In this document: piece after piece, positions 21,201-35,409 of the stretch
Layout of the letters: every line of letters starts with the position of its first letter
How positions within the stretch are numbered: the stretch's first letter is position 1
Source of the DNA: Dipetalonema caudispina
Lineage: Eukaryota > Nematoda > Chromadorea > Rhabditida > Onchocercidae
DNA: 64,000 nucleotides
NCBI GenBank assembly: GCA_013365325.1
Contig: JABVXV010000066.1
Coordinates: 124,001 to 188,000 of the forward strand
Direction: 5' to 3'
Program-made: the position numbers and the translations under genes
Notes under the pieces: generated by a model
What the model was told of the DNA's origin: nothing
Seen by the model: only the letters and a program-made list of their open reading frames with translations
Databases searched by the model: none

Positions 21201-24200
21201 CTCAGGTCCAACTGACAAATATTTTGAATGTGGTAATGGAGCATCACTTCTATCAACAAGGTCATTTAACCCGTTGGTTCTCTGAAAAAGGGACAGACGA
21301 ACTAGCCGTGAAAATCGGTATTTAATAATTTATAGAAACAATGCATTGTACTCTCATACAAAAGCAACAAAAGTAAAAGAAAAATGAAAGACATGTAACA
21401 CTAGATTTCAAAAAAACGAACTGCGAAGTTTTGAAAATTCAAAATCTTTTGCGGTGGTGATTTTGGGCCACCGGGTGGTGTTAAATAAAAACTGTTCAGT
21501 CGTTCCTGGGCGAAAGATCCATTCTGGCTTCCACTGTTATTTAAACGTCGCTGTAACATGATATTCAGCACAGATACTGCCCGATTTGTGTCCTGAAACA
21601 GAAAAGCAAACAATAAAAGCGACAAACATCTGATCTCAAAACTACTGTTGGGTCGCGAGACACAAGTTTACCTCTAGTGATTGCGTAACTACAGGTTCTT
21701 TAGTTTGCGAATACTGATCTTTGCGTAAAGCAGCCGTCTGCACGTCCCCATTTTTCTCATCATTTTCTTCGTATATGAACTGACAGGTACTGTTCGGAAA
21801 ACACTGCATTTCCAAATGACTTACTGGATAAATAATAGTATGCCGAGTAACAAAGCTGTGTTTTTTCAATTCGCTTTCGGACGATTCCTGGAGAAGTTCG
21901 ATTATGATGAAATGTTAGAAAAGATGCTTGCCAAAAAAATAATTAAGGGCGTTCAAATTTAATTAAAATACTTGAAAAAGGAAAATTGTACAAGCCTGAC
22001 CCAGAAAAAAAGTCAATATTCACATAAAGTAAGCAAGTGAATGTACGAATGTGCATCAAGACACTGCATATATGATTTTTCCTTCTAGGCAAATATTTTT
22101 TACTACCTCTAAGTGCCAATAACTTTTCATGTGACATTTTCTCCCGCCAAACATGCAAGAAAAATTAACAGGTACAACAAAGCATTAGAGCTTCTTGAAA
22201 ACAAGACGCGTAGAGAAACCAATGTAATTTTTATTTAGTTTTCATTATTATTATTCTTATGATGAATACAGCAACATATAGCTTACGACCTTTGTTTTTT
22301 GTTCAACATTTGCTTTGTTAACATATTCTTCACGGCTAATTTGTGTTTGATTGAAATTACATCCTGACGTATGATCGGTGTCTGATAGCATCATATAAGG
22401 TAGTGATGTATCCTTTAAAGTTTTCTAAATTTTCAAAAGATTGCTGAAGGGGAAATTCTTCTCTTGAAAAGTTATGTCCGTAAAAAACTGGATTTTAAAG
22501 ATATTTTAGAGACATCAAACTTCAAAGCTTGCCCACCTTTTCTGCTTCAAGACCACTATTTCCAAGTGTCGATATATGTAACTCCACCGAAGGGGTAACA
22601 TCACCCTACAAATCAAGTCTAAATAATGCATATCACTACACTTTTCATTTTTTAAAGAAATTTTTTAAATATGTAATCACTAACCCATGGAACGGAATCA
22701 TTAAAACTTTTGTTACTATGCACAGATGAAGGTGTGAGGTTAGCAGATCGTTCCGTTAACGATATACAATCGCACGATTCTCTCAGAGATGTTTTCTGAA
22801 CCTCCGATGCTGTCAACAATGTCTAAAAGATTGAGATAAATCTTCACTTTTCCAGTACAAAAAATAATCTCATTTCAATAACTATTAAACATGCAACTTT
22901 ATATAAAGTCTTAATTCTCAAGACAAGAAACTAATTCTCAGAATATTAAGATTAAAGAAAAGCATTAACATTACCAACTTGACAAAATTATGATGCGATT
23001 GGTGTAGTAGCGTAATGCTTACAAAACTAACTTGATCACCGTGGCTAAATTTCGATGGGAACCTAGTGCCCAATTTCGACATATCATTTTCAGAAATTGA
23101 AGCAACCTAAAATTAAATTAATACTTTGACTCTAACAAACACATACATTAAACTAATACTTTGACTCTTTCAGCGATCAAATTTCCAAATGCACTTGGTT
23201 TAGAGAAAAATGTTGGGATATTTTTACTTACTTTTCCAATATCATTTGCAGTGTTCATATCCTCACTCGTCGTGAAAATCGCAGCACAATTATTGTTTTG
23301 CTAAAAAAAAAATTTTGAGCTTTCTATGTTTGAGTTTTGAGTTTTCCTCTTTAATCCACGTCTGTGTATGCGGTGTTTTAAATTAACACAGTTTCTGACA
23401 AATCCATATATCAACTTCATTTCTCAGTTCAGTTGAATCTGATAGGTAAAAATCAAATAAATCCGCATTCATAATGTAAAAACCACACCAAGGATAACTC
23501 GATAATCGCTACACTATCATTTCGTTGTGCAAAATTTTTAACAAACCATAGAGAGAGAAAAGCTTCTCCATCTTGACACAGAGTGTGAACTAACAGATGC
23601 TTCAGCGCATACAGCAGCGAGACCATCGTCAAAAGCTCGATGTACTCCATTACGCAAACCCTGAAAAGTAGATTTTGTTCTTCGGAACTATGTTTTGAGC
23701 CACTTTCTTTCAGAACTTCTGTACTTTATGAAAACCTATACCTCGACAATTTTAAACATCGACAAAAAAACTCATCACTTTCTTTCACGATTTATAATTG
23801 CTTCAGGAATCTATATACTGACTGTTATGTAAGTAGCAATCTTTCTCATGTCAGCAACAGCTTCACAATTTCAAGCATTTTCGAGAATAACGACCCCAAG
23901 AAAATGAAGATGACCTTTAATTCTATTGAACTATGGCCTGCCCATAAATATCATCCTTGTTTTTGCCCTGTGGATATCATGATGTTTCTCGCCAAATTTG
24001 TATTTCCCTCGCTTAAATCACCAATGCCATGCTTACATTTTAATGAACATTTCGCTGGTATCTTCAGACAAAAAATCTGCTAGTTTTAAAACGAAAGATT
24101 ATATTTCTATGATTCCTTATCATTATGTCCAGCTGTATTCAGTGAAAATTAAAGCTGAGCTGCACACAGTAACAAGTGTAGATTCTTATCTTTTTTTTGG

Positions 24201-27200
24201 AATATCTAACTGCAACAACTAGCAACAGGGTGTAGAAACAATTGAATCATTTCGCAATGTACTTCGATAAGTAAACACTTCTCGAGGTAAAGATAGACCT
24301 TTCGGTGAGTTCGTTCAAATTGTTTATTTTACCTAGTTTCTCGAATGAGTCTTAAAAGGTCTTTTTGACAGAATAACTTCAGATTAACACTCCGTACGTC
24401 AAATATACCGATAACTCTTCCTTGCACAAGCTAATAAAAGCATAGAAATTACTTCAGTGTATAAATTTCTCCTTGATAAAAACTGAATCTCTTTCGTCAA
24501 CATCTTGAATGATCAGTTCGCTATATATGATAAATATATGCCTCTCTTTTATTCATACCAATCATAGGGCAAAAAAAAAAAAAAAATCCCATCACATTTT
24601 TAAGCTTTTTGACTTGGCGTGAGTTTCTCATGTTAATAATCGTCAGAAGAAATCATAATGAAGTGAATGTAAAACATATCAATCTTGAACAACTAACATT
24701 ATTGTGTAGGTTTTTATCAGAGACTGATGTATGCTTGTCTTTATCTTCCGGGTTATTAACTTCATCTGCGTCATGGCTTAACTGAAAAAAGTCATCCATA
24801 GTACCAGTAAAGATACTATCATATGTCCGGCGTTGCAACCGCAAAGAGCTTCAAGCTTTCTTACTTAATGTAGAGTTTTTAGGCAGCAAATTTTAGCTGC
24901 TTTCAGTGATCGATACAGCACGCCAAGGAACGGTAAAGACAGACAACATAACACTACCAAAGTAAATGAGATAAAAATTCACCTCAATGTGAAAATATTC
25001 GTTTGATGCAGAAGCAAGCTTTTGTCCAGACGTACTCAAAACTCGAGTAATATTTAGGTCAGAGTTTTCCTGAAACGGGAATTACGAAATTATTCTGGGA
25101 TGGTAATATTCTTATATCATAATTAGGCTTACACAGATAACGGAAATCAAATAATTCATTACTCCATTATGAAGGATTTCCAGTGATGTTGTGGTGTTTT
25201 TTGGCCTATCACTATTCGGATTTTGGGACTCGTCAAAGTCGAGGTGAAGCTGCAAACATTAATATATATATATATGCTAAACATTCTGAGATTAAATACG
25301 CTTTCACTTTCGTCTTGGGATCAAATATTCATTTGACTTAAAACTCATTCACTATAAAATGATGGAATGAAGGATATGTTTAATGTTCTCCGCTAATGTG
25401 TCTGCATTAGCAATAACCGATAAGACTGTTACTTTCCAATATGCTGCGAAAATGATCAAGCAGACGACATACGCTTAGTGAAAGAATAAAAAACGTCTTT
25501 TAAAAAGAAATTGAGTCAAATTACCAAATAGTTCTTATTTAAGACGATACATCCCGCCGAAGACCTTCGTTTTGCTTAAATGATTATAATTTGCATCAAT
25601 CAGATAATATCCTCATCAATTCTATGTTTGCTTGAATGCATAAAGAATATTACATTGCAAACCTCGAAACAGGAGCCCCACGACGGATCAGTATTAGCCT
25701 TCTTCGTTTTCGAACTGTGCAGTTCGCTCGTACTACCCAACTATAATTTTTTTACTGTAACTCCTTCCACAAAAAATAATTCATTTTTATCAAAACTTCT
25801 GTTCGTAAAGGAACAGATTACAGAAAGGAAGACATGCAGAAAGAAGTAACTTTCAATACCACAGAAAATCATACAATTACAGTTAACGAAGCCAAAAAGT
25901 AAGCGAGTACAGTGCAACAGAACCAATTAAATCTTTTGTAATTCAGGGAAGGATAGAACACGCAAAAAAATATTTTTTGTTAAATTTTTGAACATGTTTG
26001 CACACATGTGGTAAGCGAAAACATTCTATAATAAGGAGGTGGTCAACATTACAAATTTGATTTTGTGTTCATAACATTTTTACCATCAAAGAAGAATGAC
26101 TCACTTCACTGCGAACACTTAGTGATGTCTCACTGCGCTGTAGTAGTAAATACTGTCGATCGACATCACAACATATTTCTCTGACGGTGCTGTTTTTCTT
26201 AACATTAGTAAATTTGTAGCATTTATTATTCATAACATCTACTAGTAACTTAATCAGCAACTGCTTGATATAGGATTTCTGAAGTATAGCGACAAGTCAC
26301 GATTAAAGAGAGTTGTCAAGAGCATTATTTCACTTCCTAAATGAAAAGGTGTCCAACTATAGTAGCAGATGAAATTAATCAAGTAGAAATTAGAGACATT
26401 TTAGGATTCAAAGATTTCAAGAAAACTTACATCCTTAGACAACAAAACGGTATTGGTATTAAGGTCGTTCCCGTTTTCCAGTGCAATGTTTTGTATGATT
26501 GAAGTGGTTTTCTGCAACGATACATTTTGTGCATTTTACCAAGAGCTAAATCTGCACACTTTTTTTTGGGAACTAGGAATTCGGAACCTCATTGGTTGTA
26601 GCAGTAGTTTGCGTATTCGCTGCGGATACAACTTCAAGCTCAGTCGCATCACTTCCCGCAAAATCCTGAAGTCGTTTTCAATGTTACTCTTATCATTTTT
26701 TTTCGTTTATCCTTAACTGACTTCATATTTGAATATTGAATAACAAAATCGTAATCTTATAATCTATCCCATAGCTTTTTCGGGTTCGCTTACAGTATGA
26801 CAAATGTCGATCTCGAACTTGGACAGACTTTGTCATTCAACTGATCGAGAAGTTCACAGCTCTAATAGTTAATGAATGAACTAACGATATTAGTTAAAGA
26901 TGGCATTTTTTGCTCATTGTTTTGTATCTCAGAGACAATCTTCATCTTTTCACACATTACTTCATTGTTTTCTGTTGTTTCTTGTTGTGAGACGTCAGTT
27001 ACTCTAGGCTGGAAAAAAAAGAGGTAAATCCTGCTGAGTTTTACGAGGTGTTGATAATCTCGCCATTTGTATTGCCTGATTTAATCAGAAAACGTACGCC
27101 ACATGATTTTACGTTTAGATTTCACTATGCGCATCATCTATTAAGCCTTATGCAACTATAAGACTTTCAGAGTTTTTATTGCACAGTATAATACTATCAT

Positions 27201-27880
27201 GTTTGACGCTGCCGTCAGCCTAGTTTTTTGAAGTTTACAGCAAAAAGGGATTGAAGACGACGGAAAACTTAAAGCTTTAATTGTTCTTTAACTGAAAGAC
27301 ATACCGTATATTCTACAGTTGGTGCACGACAAATCTTGTTCACATCACGATACTGAAATTTCAAAACTTTCAATATGATAGGAAATTCTGAAATGCAAAT
27401 ACATAAACAGATACTTCTAAAAAGTGACTATAAACGGAAATTGTAAAGTTCTAGGAAAATGAAAACACTAGAAAAAAGGATGAAAGAATCTGGTCACACC
27501 AACTACCACTGTTTTTAATCACAAGATTTTTTAGATGAAATAATAACATTTCCACGACCGCGACGTCTACCATCGCCTTCATACCCGTAGCCGTTATATC
27601 TGTAGTCATATCCTTCGCAACCACCAAGATCCTGAATACCGTCCAGTGTTATTAAGACATAATATTAGAATTTCTCAAACAGAAAAAACAAAAGCTTAAA
27701 ATCTATATGACTAAGAAAGACTTTGTTAGATGAAATATATTCCGAACTTTCTAGATTACTGAAAAGGAACTGAACAGTACTCAATTCAAATTCACTATGT
27801 TTGTAAAAATGGTGCCTGAGTGAAATCTATTTAATTTAAAAACTGACAAAAAAGCTTACACGGCCACGTCTTCTACCCAT
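15248..27880 (-). CDS. ani-1: Anillin (38 exons, about 1,532 residues)
   Basis: Actomyosin scaffold of the cytokinetic ring. Exon spans 5'-3': 27880-27860, 27631-27548, 27352-27305, 27008-26886, 26665-26588, 26511-26431, 26197-26105, 25740-25663, 25249-25163, 25069-24983, 24781-24698, 23660-23547, 23300-23232, 23106-23032, 22822-22685, 22605-22537, 22412-22290, 21887-21672, 21592-21422, 21281-21201, 20994-20774, 20261-20077, 20006-19820, 19750-19408, 19278-19225, 18863-18749, 18675-18599, 18510-18424, 18231-18091, 17774-17574, 17390-17286, 17107-16912, 16780-16605, 16249-16171, 16061-15886, 15780-15670, 15587-15448, 15332-15248. The total is a multiple of three. The anillin-homology region is about residues 1177-1420 (GQIAQASLAL, RIRFTNLP-like strand, KAKSLLSP). 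The PH domain is about 1420-1532 (GFLTMYQIISGLGSWARYW, FWKYPDDE, LLSADTKE). The long N-terminus is low-complexity, Ser/Thr/Asn-rich. C. elegans has three anillins; the long N-terminus suggests ANI-1. The two first exons are the least certain. Confidence 0.93.
27515..27880 (-). CDS. Alternative reading: short Arg/Gly/Tyr-rich peptide sharing the first anillin exons
   Basis: The exon 27880-27860 begins with an ATG just after an acceptor (CTCTCGCAG). It encodes MGRRRGR and splices in phase 0 to 27631. That exon reads DLGGCEGYDYRYNGYGYEG, then GRRRGRGN. If the weak donor after 27548 (AAT|GTTATT) is used, it joins the anillin exon at 27352 in phase 0. If it is not used, translation continues ten codons to a stop at 27517-27515, giving a 45-residue RGG/Tyr-rich peptide. 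Sequence alone cannot say whether this is the anillin N-terminus, a separate tiny gene, or both through alternative splicing. Confidence 0.4.
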
Positions 27881-29481
27881 TTCGAAATTTCCTGCGAGAG
27901 AACACCAAAAATTATCACTGAAAGTAAATTAAAAAGAAAGTCCAATCGCTTTCATTCACCGGTTGAAAAGTTCTCACGTAAACTCATCCTTCTCATTTAT
28001 CGGTCTTCCGTCCCACTCACCGGAAAAACCAACCGTACCAGAAAAAACCCCAACAAACACACCCCAACCGTCACCTCTCACAAACATACACTGAAAGCCT
28101 AAAAAATACACCAATGCTCAGCAAAGGTTGGAATGGATCAGCTTACGTGATTTATACGAAAATTGTCTACGTGATATATGCGAAAAACATGCTCTTTAAG
28201 GGATTTTGCTTCGCATATGTCTGGAAATATTGGACTGAGATATTTCGGGATGTGCAGAGCTCCCGAGATATTCCAAAGAGCTGGAACCCAAGGAAATATT
28301 CCAATTTGCGGATAAATGAACTAGTAAAAAAGCTTACACGATCATATCATCCACTCATTTCAAAACTTCCCACGGGGAAAGAAAGAAAAGATTCTGCACA
28401 AACCCTGCCATCCTGCTAACCGGAAGAAAAGATTCCGGGAGAAAACTGTGGAATGTATACCTAGCTGTTATGCTTGGCAAGAACATACGGTAAATCCATG
28501 GAATACTTCCAGCTATGTCATTTATGTGAGAATTCAGCCTGCTTATTTAGGAAATTTGAAAAAGTGTTTGGAGGAATTAATTGAATTTTCGGATAGAGCT
28601 CCCGAGATATTCCAGATATATGTATTTGAATGGATCAGAAAAGTGTAACATTCAATGGGAGTAGTTATTGTCGCTAACAGGTAAAGATAAGCTTTTCGAA
28701 GCGAAAAGACAAAATTAATCTTTTATATTTGTCTTTTCAATCCTCAACTCGTTTCTTTGCTAAACAGCAGAAACAACGAATTTGTTATCAGGAAATAAAT
28801 TGATATCGATTTTACGGACGGAAAGATTGCCGATCCTTTTCAGAGTTGATCCTTCGACTAATAGGATATTTGACCTTTACTGTAAATTCACTTAGCTGAA
28901 AGCTGAAGTGCATTAAGATCGACCATTATGATAATTAATACTTCATGAAGTTGAAAGTAATATGCTGTTATTTCGAAACAGATCGGACTTAATTTATTCA
29001 TATTTCTTGTAAACTCAAAAATCAACACTTGCCAAAAAATGAAATTGCTTCACAATTATTATTATTGCTATAATACAATCAGCGGAATTGATTTTATTCA
29101 GTTGCATTTATTAAAAGAGCCGAAAGCGGTCAAAAAGGTTGATAATCTCCGATATTTTCCGGATTCAAAGAGGATCTTTTCTAGATCAATTCAGATGCAT
29201 CCTAATTTTTCAATTCCTCGGAGAACTTTTCATCTATCCTCTTCTTATTCCCGAAAAAATTTCGATATATGGTCTCTTAAACTTAGAAATGAATGTAAAA
29301 AATAGTTAAGCAATAGCTATTTCTTTACAAGGAATAGAACAATAGAAAAATAGGATCGGATGTGAAGTAATGGCTATCACAATTAAACTGACCAGATATC
29401 AGATATCACAAATTCATATTCCATCTCAAATATCTGAAAGCGTTGCAATTGATTGATCAATTTATTAAGGTGTTCAAAACG
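27881..29481. repeat. Intergenic region with diverged local duplications
   Basis: The stretch 28323-28380 is a diverged copy of 27848-27905, the first anillin exon and its flanks: both share AAAAAAGCTTACACG and then alternate matches and substitutions across about 60 bases. In the copy, the start codon is followed within three codons by a stop, so it is dead. The exact 20-mer AGAGCTCCCGAGATATTCCA occurs at 28256-28275 and again at 28595-28614, inside longer weak similarity. Two plus-strand open frames (28114-28419 and 28448-28648) fall in these repeats and look non-coding. Confidence 0.65.
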
Positions 29482-31689
29482 ATGATGACGACGAAGGAAT
29501 TTTCGGCATATATACGGGAAGGGATATATTCGCTACGTTTCGCTGCTATATTGTTAATACTTATCATTCTTCTCTTTATCATAGTGCAAATATGTGAAAT
29601 GTTATATTCATTTATACGTTTGACGCAACAAAATGTCAGTTTTCAAAATCGTTCTTCTCAAGTACTTTTTTTTCTTTTACAATAAGCCTTTCGCACTTGA
29701 GAGATTCCTAGACGGGTAATGGTTGATACCTGGATGAATAATAAAGAGAATAGGTAAGTAAGACGAAGAAAAACTTTACGAAAGACAATTCTTAAGCAGT
29801 ACAACAGTAGCGATCAGCTTGGAACACTTATTTAAATTGATCTTTTACCGCACACCAGGCTTTTTACTGATCCGTTTCTGTTCTGCTCATTTACCTTAAG
29901 TGCCACATCAGTGCGGCGGAACGACTTTCAGTATTGTCTTATTCTCGAAGTTCTAACTTGTCATCCCTTAGAGTAATATTTAAGGGCAATGCATTTCTTT
30001 CAAAAGAACAATTCTTATATACTACAAGGAATTTTCAACTAATCTTAGTGGGAAGGAAGGAATGATGTAAGGCCCCTATTTGACCCCTATACAAAGATCT
30101 ATTCTTCTCTCTCTCTTCTCCATTTGTGTAGATATATTTTCATGTATTTCTAAATGCCATTTCTTCTAATGTCATGTCTTTTTAGTTGGAAAATAATGAA
30201 TATGGTCCAACAGAGGTCATTATGGAAGATGGTAATAAATGTAAAAGAAGGAATTCGAGGAAAACAAGACGAAGAAGAGAAAGGTTATCTTTTTGCTGTT
30301 CTTTTGAATATTTCAACCACTTCTTCGATAGTGGAAGAGAGGTTACTTCTCTGAAATTGAAGATGGAAGTATTTAAAATAAATGATATGATCATTTCATT
30401 TTACTCTTGCCGAATAATATTCAAGAACGAACAAAGAAGGAGATATCGTACAAAGTTCTTCATTCGATGAAGATAGTGATCACCATAACGGGATATTCGA
30501 TGAGGTAAATATTTTTCATTTTATTGGCACGTTTATGCTAATTTTAAATTGAATTTTCAAAAATTTAAAAATTCCATCATGTTTATTTTCTCGAAATATG
30601 ATATTACAGAAATCAACGCAAATAACGAAATCATCATCGTTCTCATCATCTCTTGTCCCATCCAATTCATTTGACTATTCAAGGAAACAGTTAAAAGAAA
30701 ATCCCCTCAGGCGAAAATACTTCAGTATGCTTTTGGTTCATTACTGCCGTATACATCTTGAGTATTAAGTAATGGTCGATTTTCGGACTGTGAACTGAGT
30801 GTTCTAAAGAAGAATTAAGTTTCGAAGCGAGGCAAATTTTATTAGAGGTCACCTTTTTATCTAAGTAATCCTGAATTATTTAAAGCTAGAAATGCATTAG
30901 TGGTCTTCAATTAATTAGTTGAGTACTTTAAGTTTGCCAGAACAAATCAGATTATGTATACTTGAAAAAATTCGTACTTTGAATAAACTTTCATGGGGTT
31001 AAGTCCGAAAAGACTTCAAAAAAAAGATATCGAAATTTACAAATCGATCTCTGAGAGTTGTAACGATTCTATTCTCTCTCATTCTTACTGCTACTTCGTT
31101 TACTCACCAAAAAAATAGTTTTGTAGTATCAATATATTGCAGCAACAAAAGAACAATCAGCCAACAAGTTATCAATTCCAACAAATAAAGGGTCAAAAGC
31201 TGACGAATCATCGACAGTAACAATCGATTCGTCTAGTGAAGAAGGTAAGGGAAATTTTCAAGTTCACAGGTAATGCCCTCCTCCCCCCCCAAAAAAAAAA
31301 AAAGTTCCAAGCAGATCTCAAGATTATTAATCACTCTGTAATTAAGTGGAGTCTGATTTAGGAAATTCAGTTTCCCCTCGAAATAATTTGGTTTTCTTTA
31401 TAGACCACACTCAGACCATGACTGATTCAATAATATCGTCAAGGTTTGCATTTTTCAATAATTTTCAATTGTGCTTTATATTGTAATGCCGGACCTTAGT
31501 GATATGATTTTTTGCTTATAATCTTAGCCTATCATTTTGGGATAATCTGAAAAAAATTACGGCGATGAAAGTTATACTAAGAGTCATTAAACAAGTTGAT
31601 GAAATATCAAAAATAAAAACTCAGAACTCAAACTGACAGTTGCATATTCTTTATAAATCTCACTTAGCGCTCAGCAAACTGTGAAATGA
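29482..31689 (+). CDS. Single-pass membrane protein with basic and Ser-rich tail, function unknown
   Basis: I do not recognise this family. Exons: 29482-29634, 30186-30283, 30426-30504, 30610-30724, 31143-31244, 31404-31443 and 31668-31689, 202 residues, each with GT-AG ends and matching phase. Residues about 18-40 form one strong transmembrane helix (AAILLILIILLFIIVQI), too far from the N-terminus and too uninterrupted for a typical cleaved signal peptide. After it come a polybasic stretch (RRNSRKTRRRRERTNK), an acidic patch (FDEDSDHH), and Ser/Thr-rich sequence with SSSFSSS and DSSSEED. The open frame in every exon and the phase agreement across six introns argue for a real gene. The first methionine (a double ATG) and the tiny 22-base last exon are the weakest calls. 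It lies just upstream of a metalloproteinase gene on the same strand. Confidence 0.6.
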
Positions 31690-32337
31690 CATCTCAAGTA
31701 TCGCGGGACTCTCTCGATCTAGTTCATTGTGCGGTATTTCCATAATCGTACTTTTTCGTTTCAGTATGCTTTGATATCGGAATCAATTTTAGAAAGGAAT
31801 GAAGAAGGGAAAACTGTCAAGCACATACATTTCGTATTTTTCATGATCGTTTCATTATGGATATCGCATTTGTTTTTTAATTTTCAGTGTGAAAGTGATG
31901 TTGATTTCGTAATTTTTTGTTTCAGAAAATAAAATCTAAACGGGATTTTTTCAACAGATAAAGATAGTGAAACTTTTCAGCATATTTATTGCCAGATGTA
32001 AGAAAAATTGGTCAAATCATGAAAATGAAACATAAAGATGAGCAAACAAAATGATTTTTCATAATTGAACTCCTTTCCTTGAAAAAAAAAAAAACATTTA
32101 TAAAACCTTTTGATTTTAATGGTGGTGATACGGCATGAATGCAAAAGTTAGGTGATAAGTAGTACATTCATCCATCCATGTGTTGTATGTTCAATTGTGT
32201 TGATTTGTTTCTGATATGGGGTCATTCTCAAATTCGGACAGCGATTGGTAGAAAAGAAGGAAAGTCGGTTAGATAAACGACACATTTGCAGTTTATTGCA
32301 CGGTCTCAATTATCATTGCTTTCACAGCTGATCGCTG
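31690..32337. other. Intergenic region before the metalloproteinase
   Basis: About 650 AT-rich bases between the membrane-protein stop and the metalloproteinase start. It ends with the acceptor-like TGCTTTCACAG just before the start codon, a plausible trans-splice site. Nothing else is recognisable. One 67-codon open frame overlapping its 5' end lacks support. Confidence 0.5.
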
Positions 32338-34077
<1,740 letters not shown>

Positions 34078-34536
34078 AAGAATGGAACATTGTCAAGCTG
34101 ACGAGATCTTTGACATAACTACCTTCTTGGTAATTATTGGAAGGCGGCAAGATTCTGGGTGCTTTCTTTTGCCGATAACTGAATTCTGAAAAGAGTGATT
34201 TACGTTCCGCTCTTCGCACTTTTCAGTAATGGTGGTGGGTATAGTTGGTTCCATTACTTCCAGAATTATGGAAACTACTTGCAGTAAAAAGCGATATACA
34301 AGCTTTCTTCCCTGAAATTTCCTTTACAAGAAATCATAGCATATAAAAAAGATAATGTGAATTTTTGTCCTCGTTTTCGAGAAAATGTTATAGAATGGAT
34401 GAGAAGATTGCCAATGATGTTCATTTTTCTTTTTTATGTGAAGTTCAATCCAAATTATCATTAAATATCGAAACTCTGCGAGGCATCGCAGATACAATGT
34501 AATTTTTTGCGAATAAACCATGTTTCTCAGGTAAAA
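34078..34536. other. Convergent intergenic region
   Basis: Lies between the metalloproteinase stop (+ strand) and the MSS4 stop (- strand), so it should contain both 3' UTRs. No exon-like sequence is seen. Confidence 0.6.
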
Positions 34537-35409
34537 TCAGGCATAACTCATTCGTTCAGCAGCAATCCAGAAATTCTTGTTATCTGAGGTACGCCATCCT
34601 ATTGGGCCAAATTCACAATCACCGCACATCAAGGCATCCAAATCATCCACAGTCAGGAAACCGATTGTATCGAATGCATATTCGTTGGTTGTAAACCACC
34701 AGACATCCGTTTTTTCTATCTCTTTACCTTCCATTCCACCAACACTCATTTCTTTTAATTCTTTTGGATCCTTTCCTAGAAACAAGAGATGGAAAAAAAA
34801 GCGTGTTTTCAAATTAAAACTCAGAAATAATGCTGAAAAAGGAATTTTTGAAAAGTTGAGGAATTTAGTGGGAAAGTTCAAAATTTTATAGATTTCGGGA
34901 TGATAATAAAAGATTCGTTACAAAAGAGAATAATTCACAATTTTCACATTTGTCGTCAAAAACATCTTCACAAGATTTCTACGGTACTCTGATGCTAAAG
35001 AATTCAAAGGTCATTCAGCCTACTTCATATAAGTCTAAATAGGTTGACCGAATTAGAGAGAACGATTGATACCTTTCAGAAACGTTACTCGTCTAGCATC
35101 AAAAATGACGCATTGACAACGACGACATAAAATTTTCTTTTTATTTCGTTGCTGATCGTCTACCAATCCACTAAAATCCTGCTTTTCATTTTTACTACCA
35201 CATTTCTCGTTAATCGCTGGTACATTTTCCGTGAAAAGCTATAATTTAACTTTTGATGTAATTCACGTAAATTTGATGTGAAACTCGAGTTCAATCCGGC
35301 AGGAATACAAACACTTCCATATCTTATTTCTTCGATGACGTTTGACTCATCTAGTCAGACGTGGAAATCCAACAATACTTACGTTCTTTACGACCTCCTT
35401 CACAGGCAT
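34537..35409 (-). CDS. MSS4 / RABIF-like Rab guanine nucleotide-release chaperone
   Basis: Zinc-binding cytosolic protein that binds nucleotide-free exocytic Rab GTPases, promoting GDP release and stabilising them. Exons on the minus strand: 35409-35383, 35238-35073 and 34775-34537, 143 residues. Two cysteine pairs make the zinc site: CRRC (47-50) and CGDC (115-118). The signature CGDCEFGPIGW is almost identical to mammalian CADCEIGPIGW, and the end (FWIAAERMSYA) matches FYVALERVSHE. The start follows an acceptor-like GCTTAG about ten bases upstream. The N-terminal 35 residues are not conserved with the mammalian protein. Confidence 0.93.

Noticed and set aside
24032..24074. Possible extra anillin exon (frame reading DFLSEDTSEMFIKM on the minus strand)
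   Set aside because: Its length of 43 bases would break the otherwise perfect phase 0 chain, and the acceptor is weak.
23640..24222. Plus-strand frames of 147 and 74 codons
   Set aside because: They run antisense across an anillin exon and intron; the composition looks random.
28114..28648. Two plus-strand frames of 101 and 66 codons
   Set aside because: They lie in duplicated intergenic sequence, lack splice signals and have no recognisable protein similarity.
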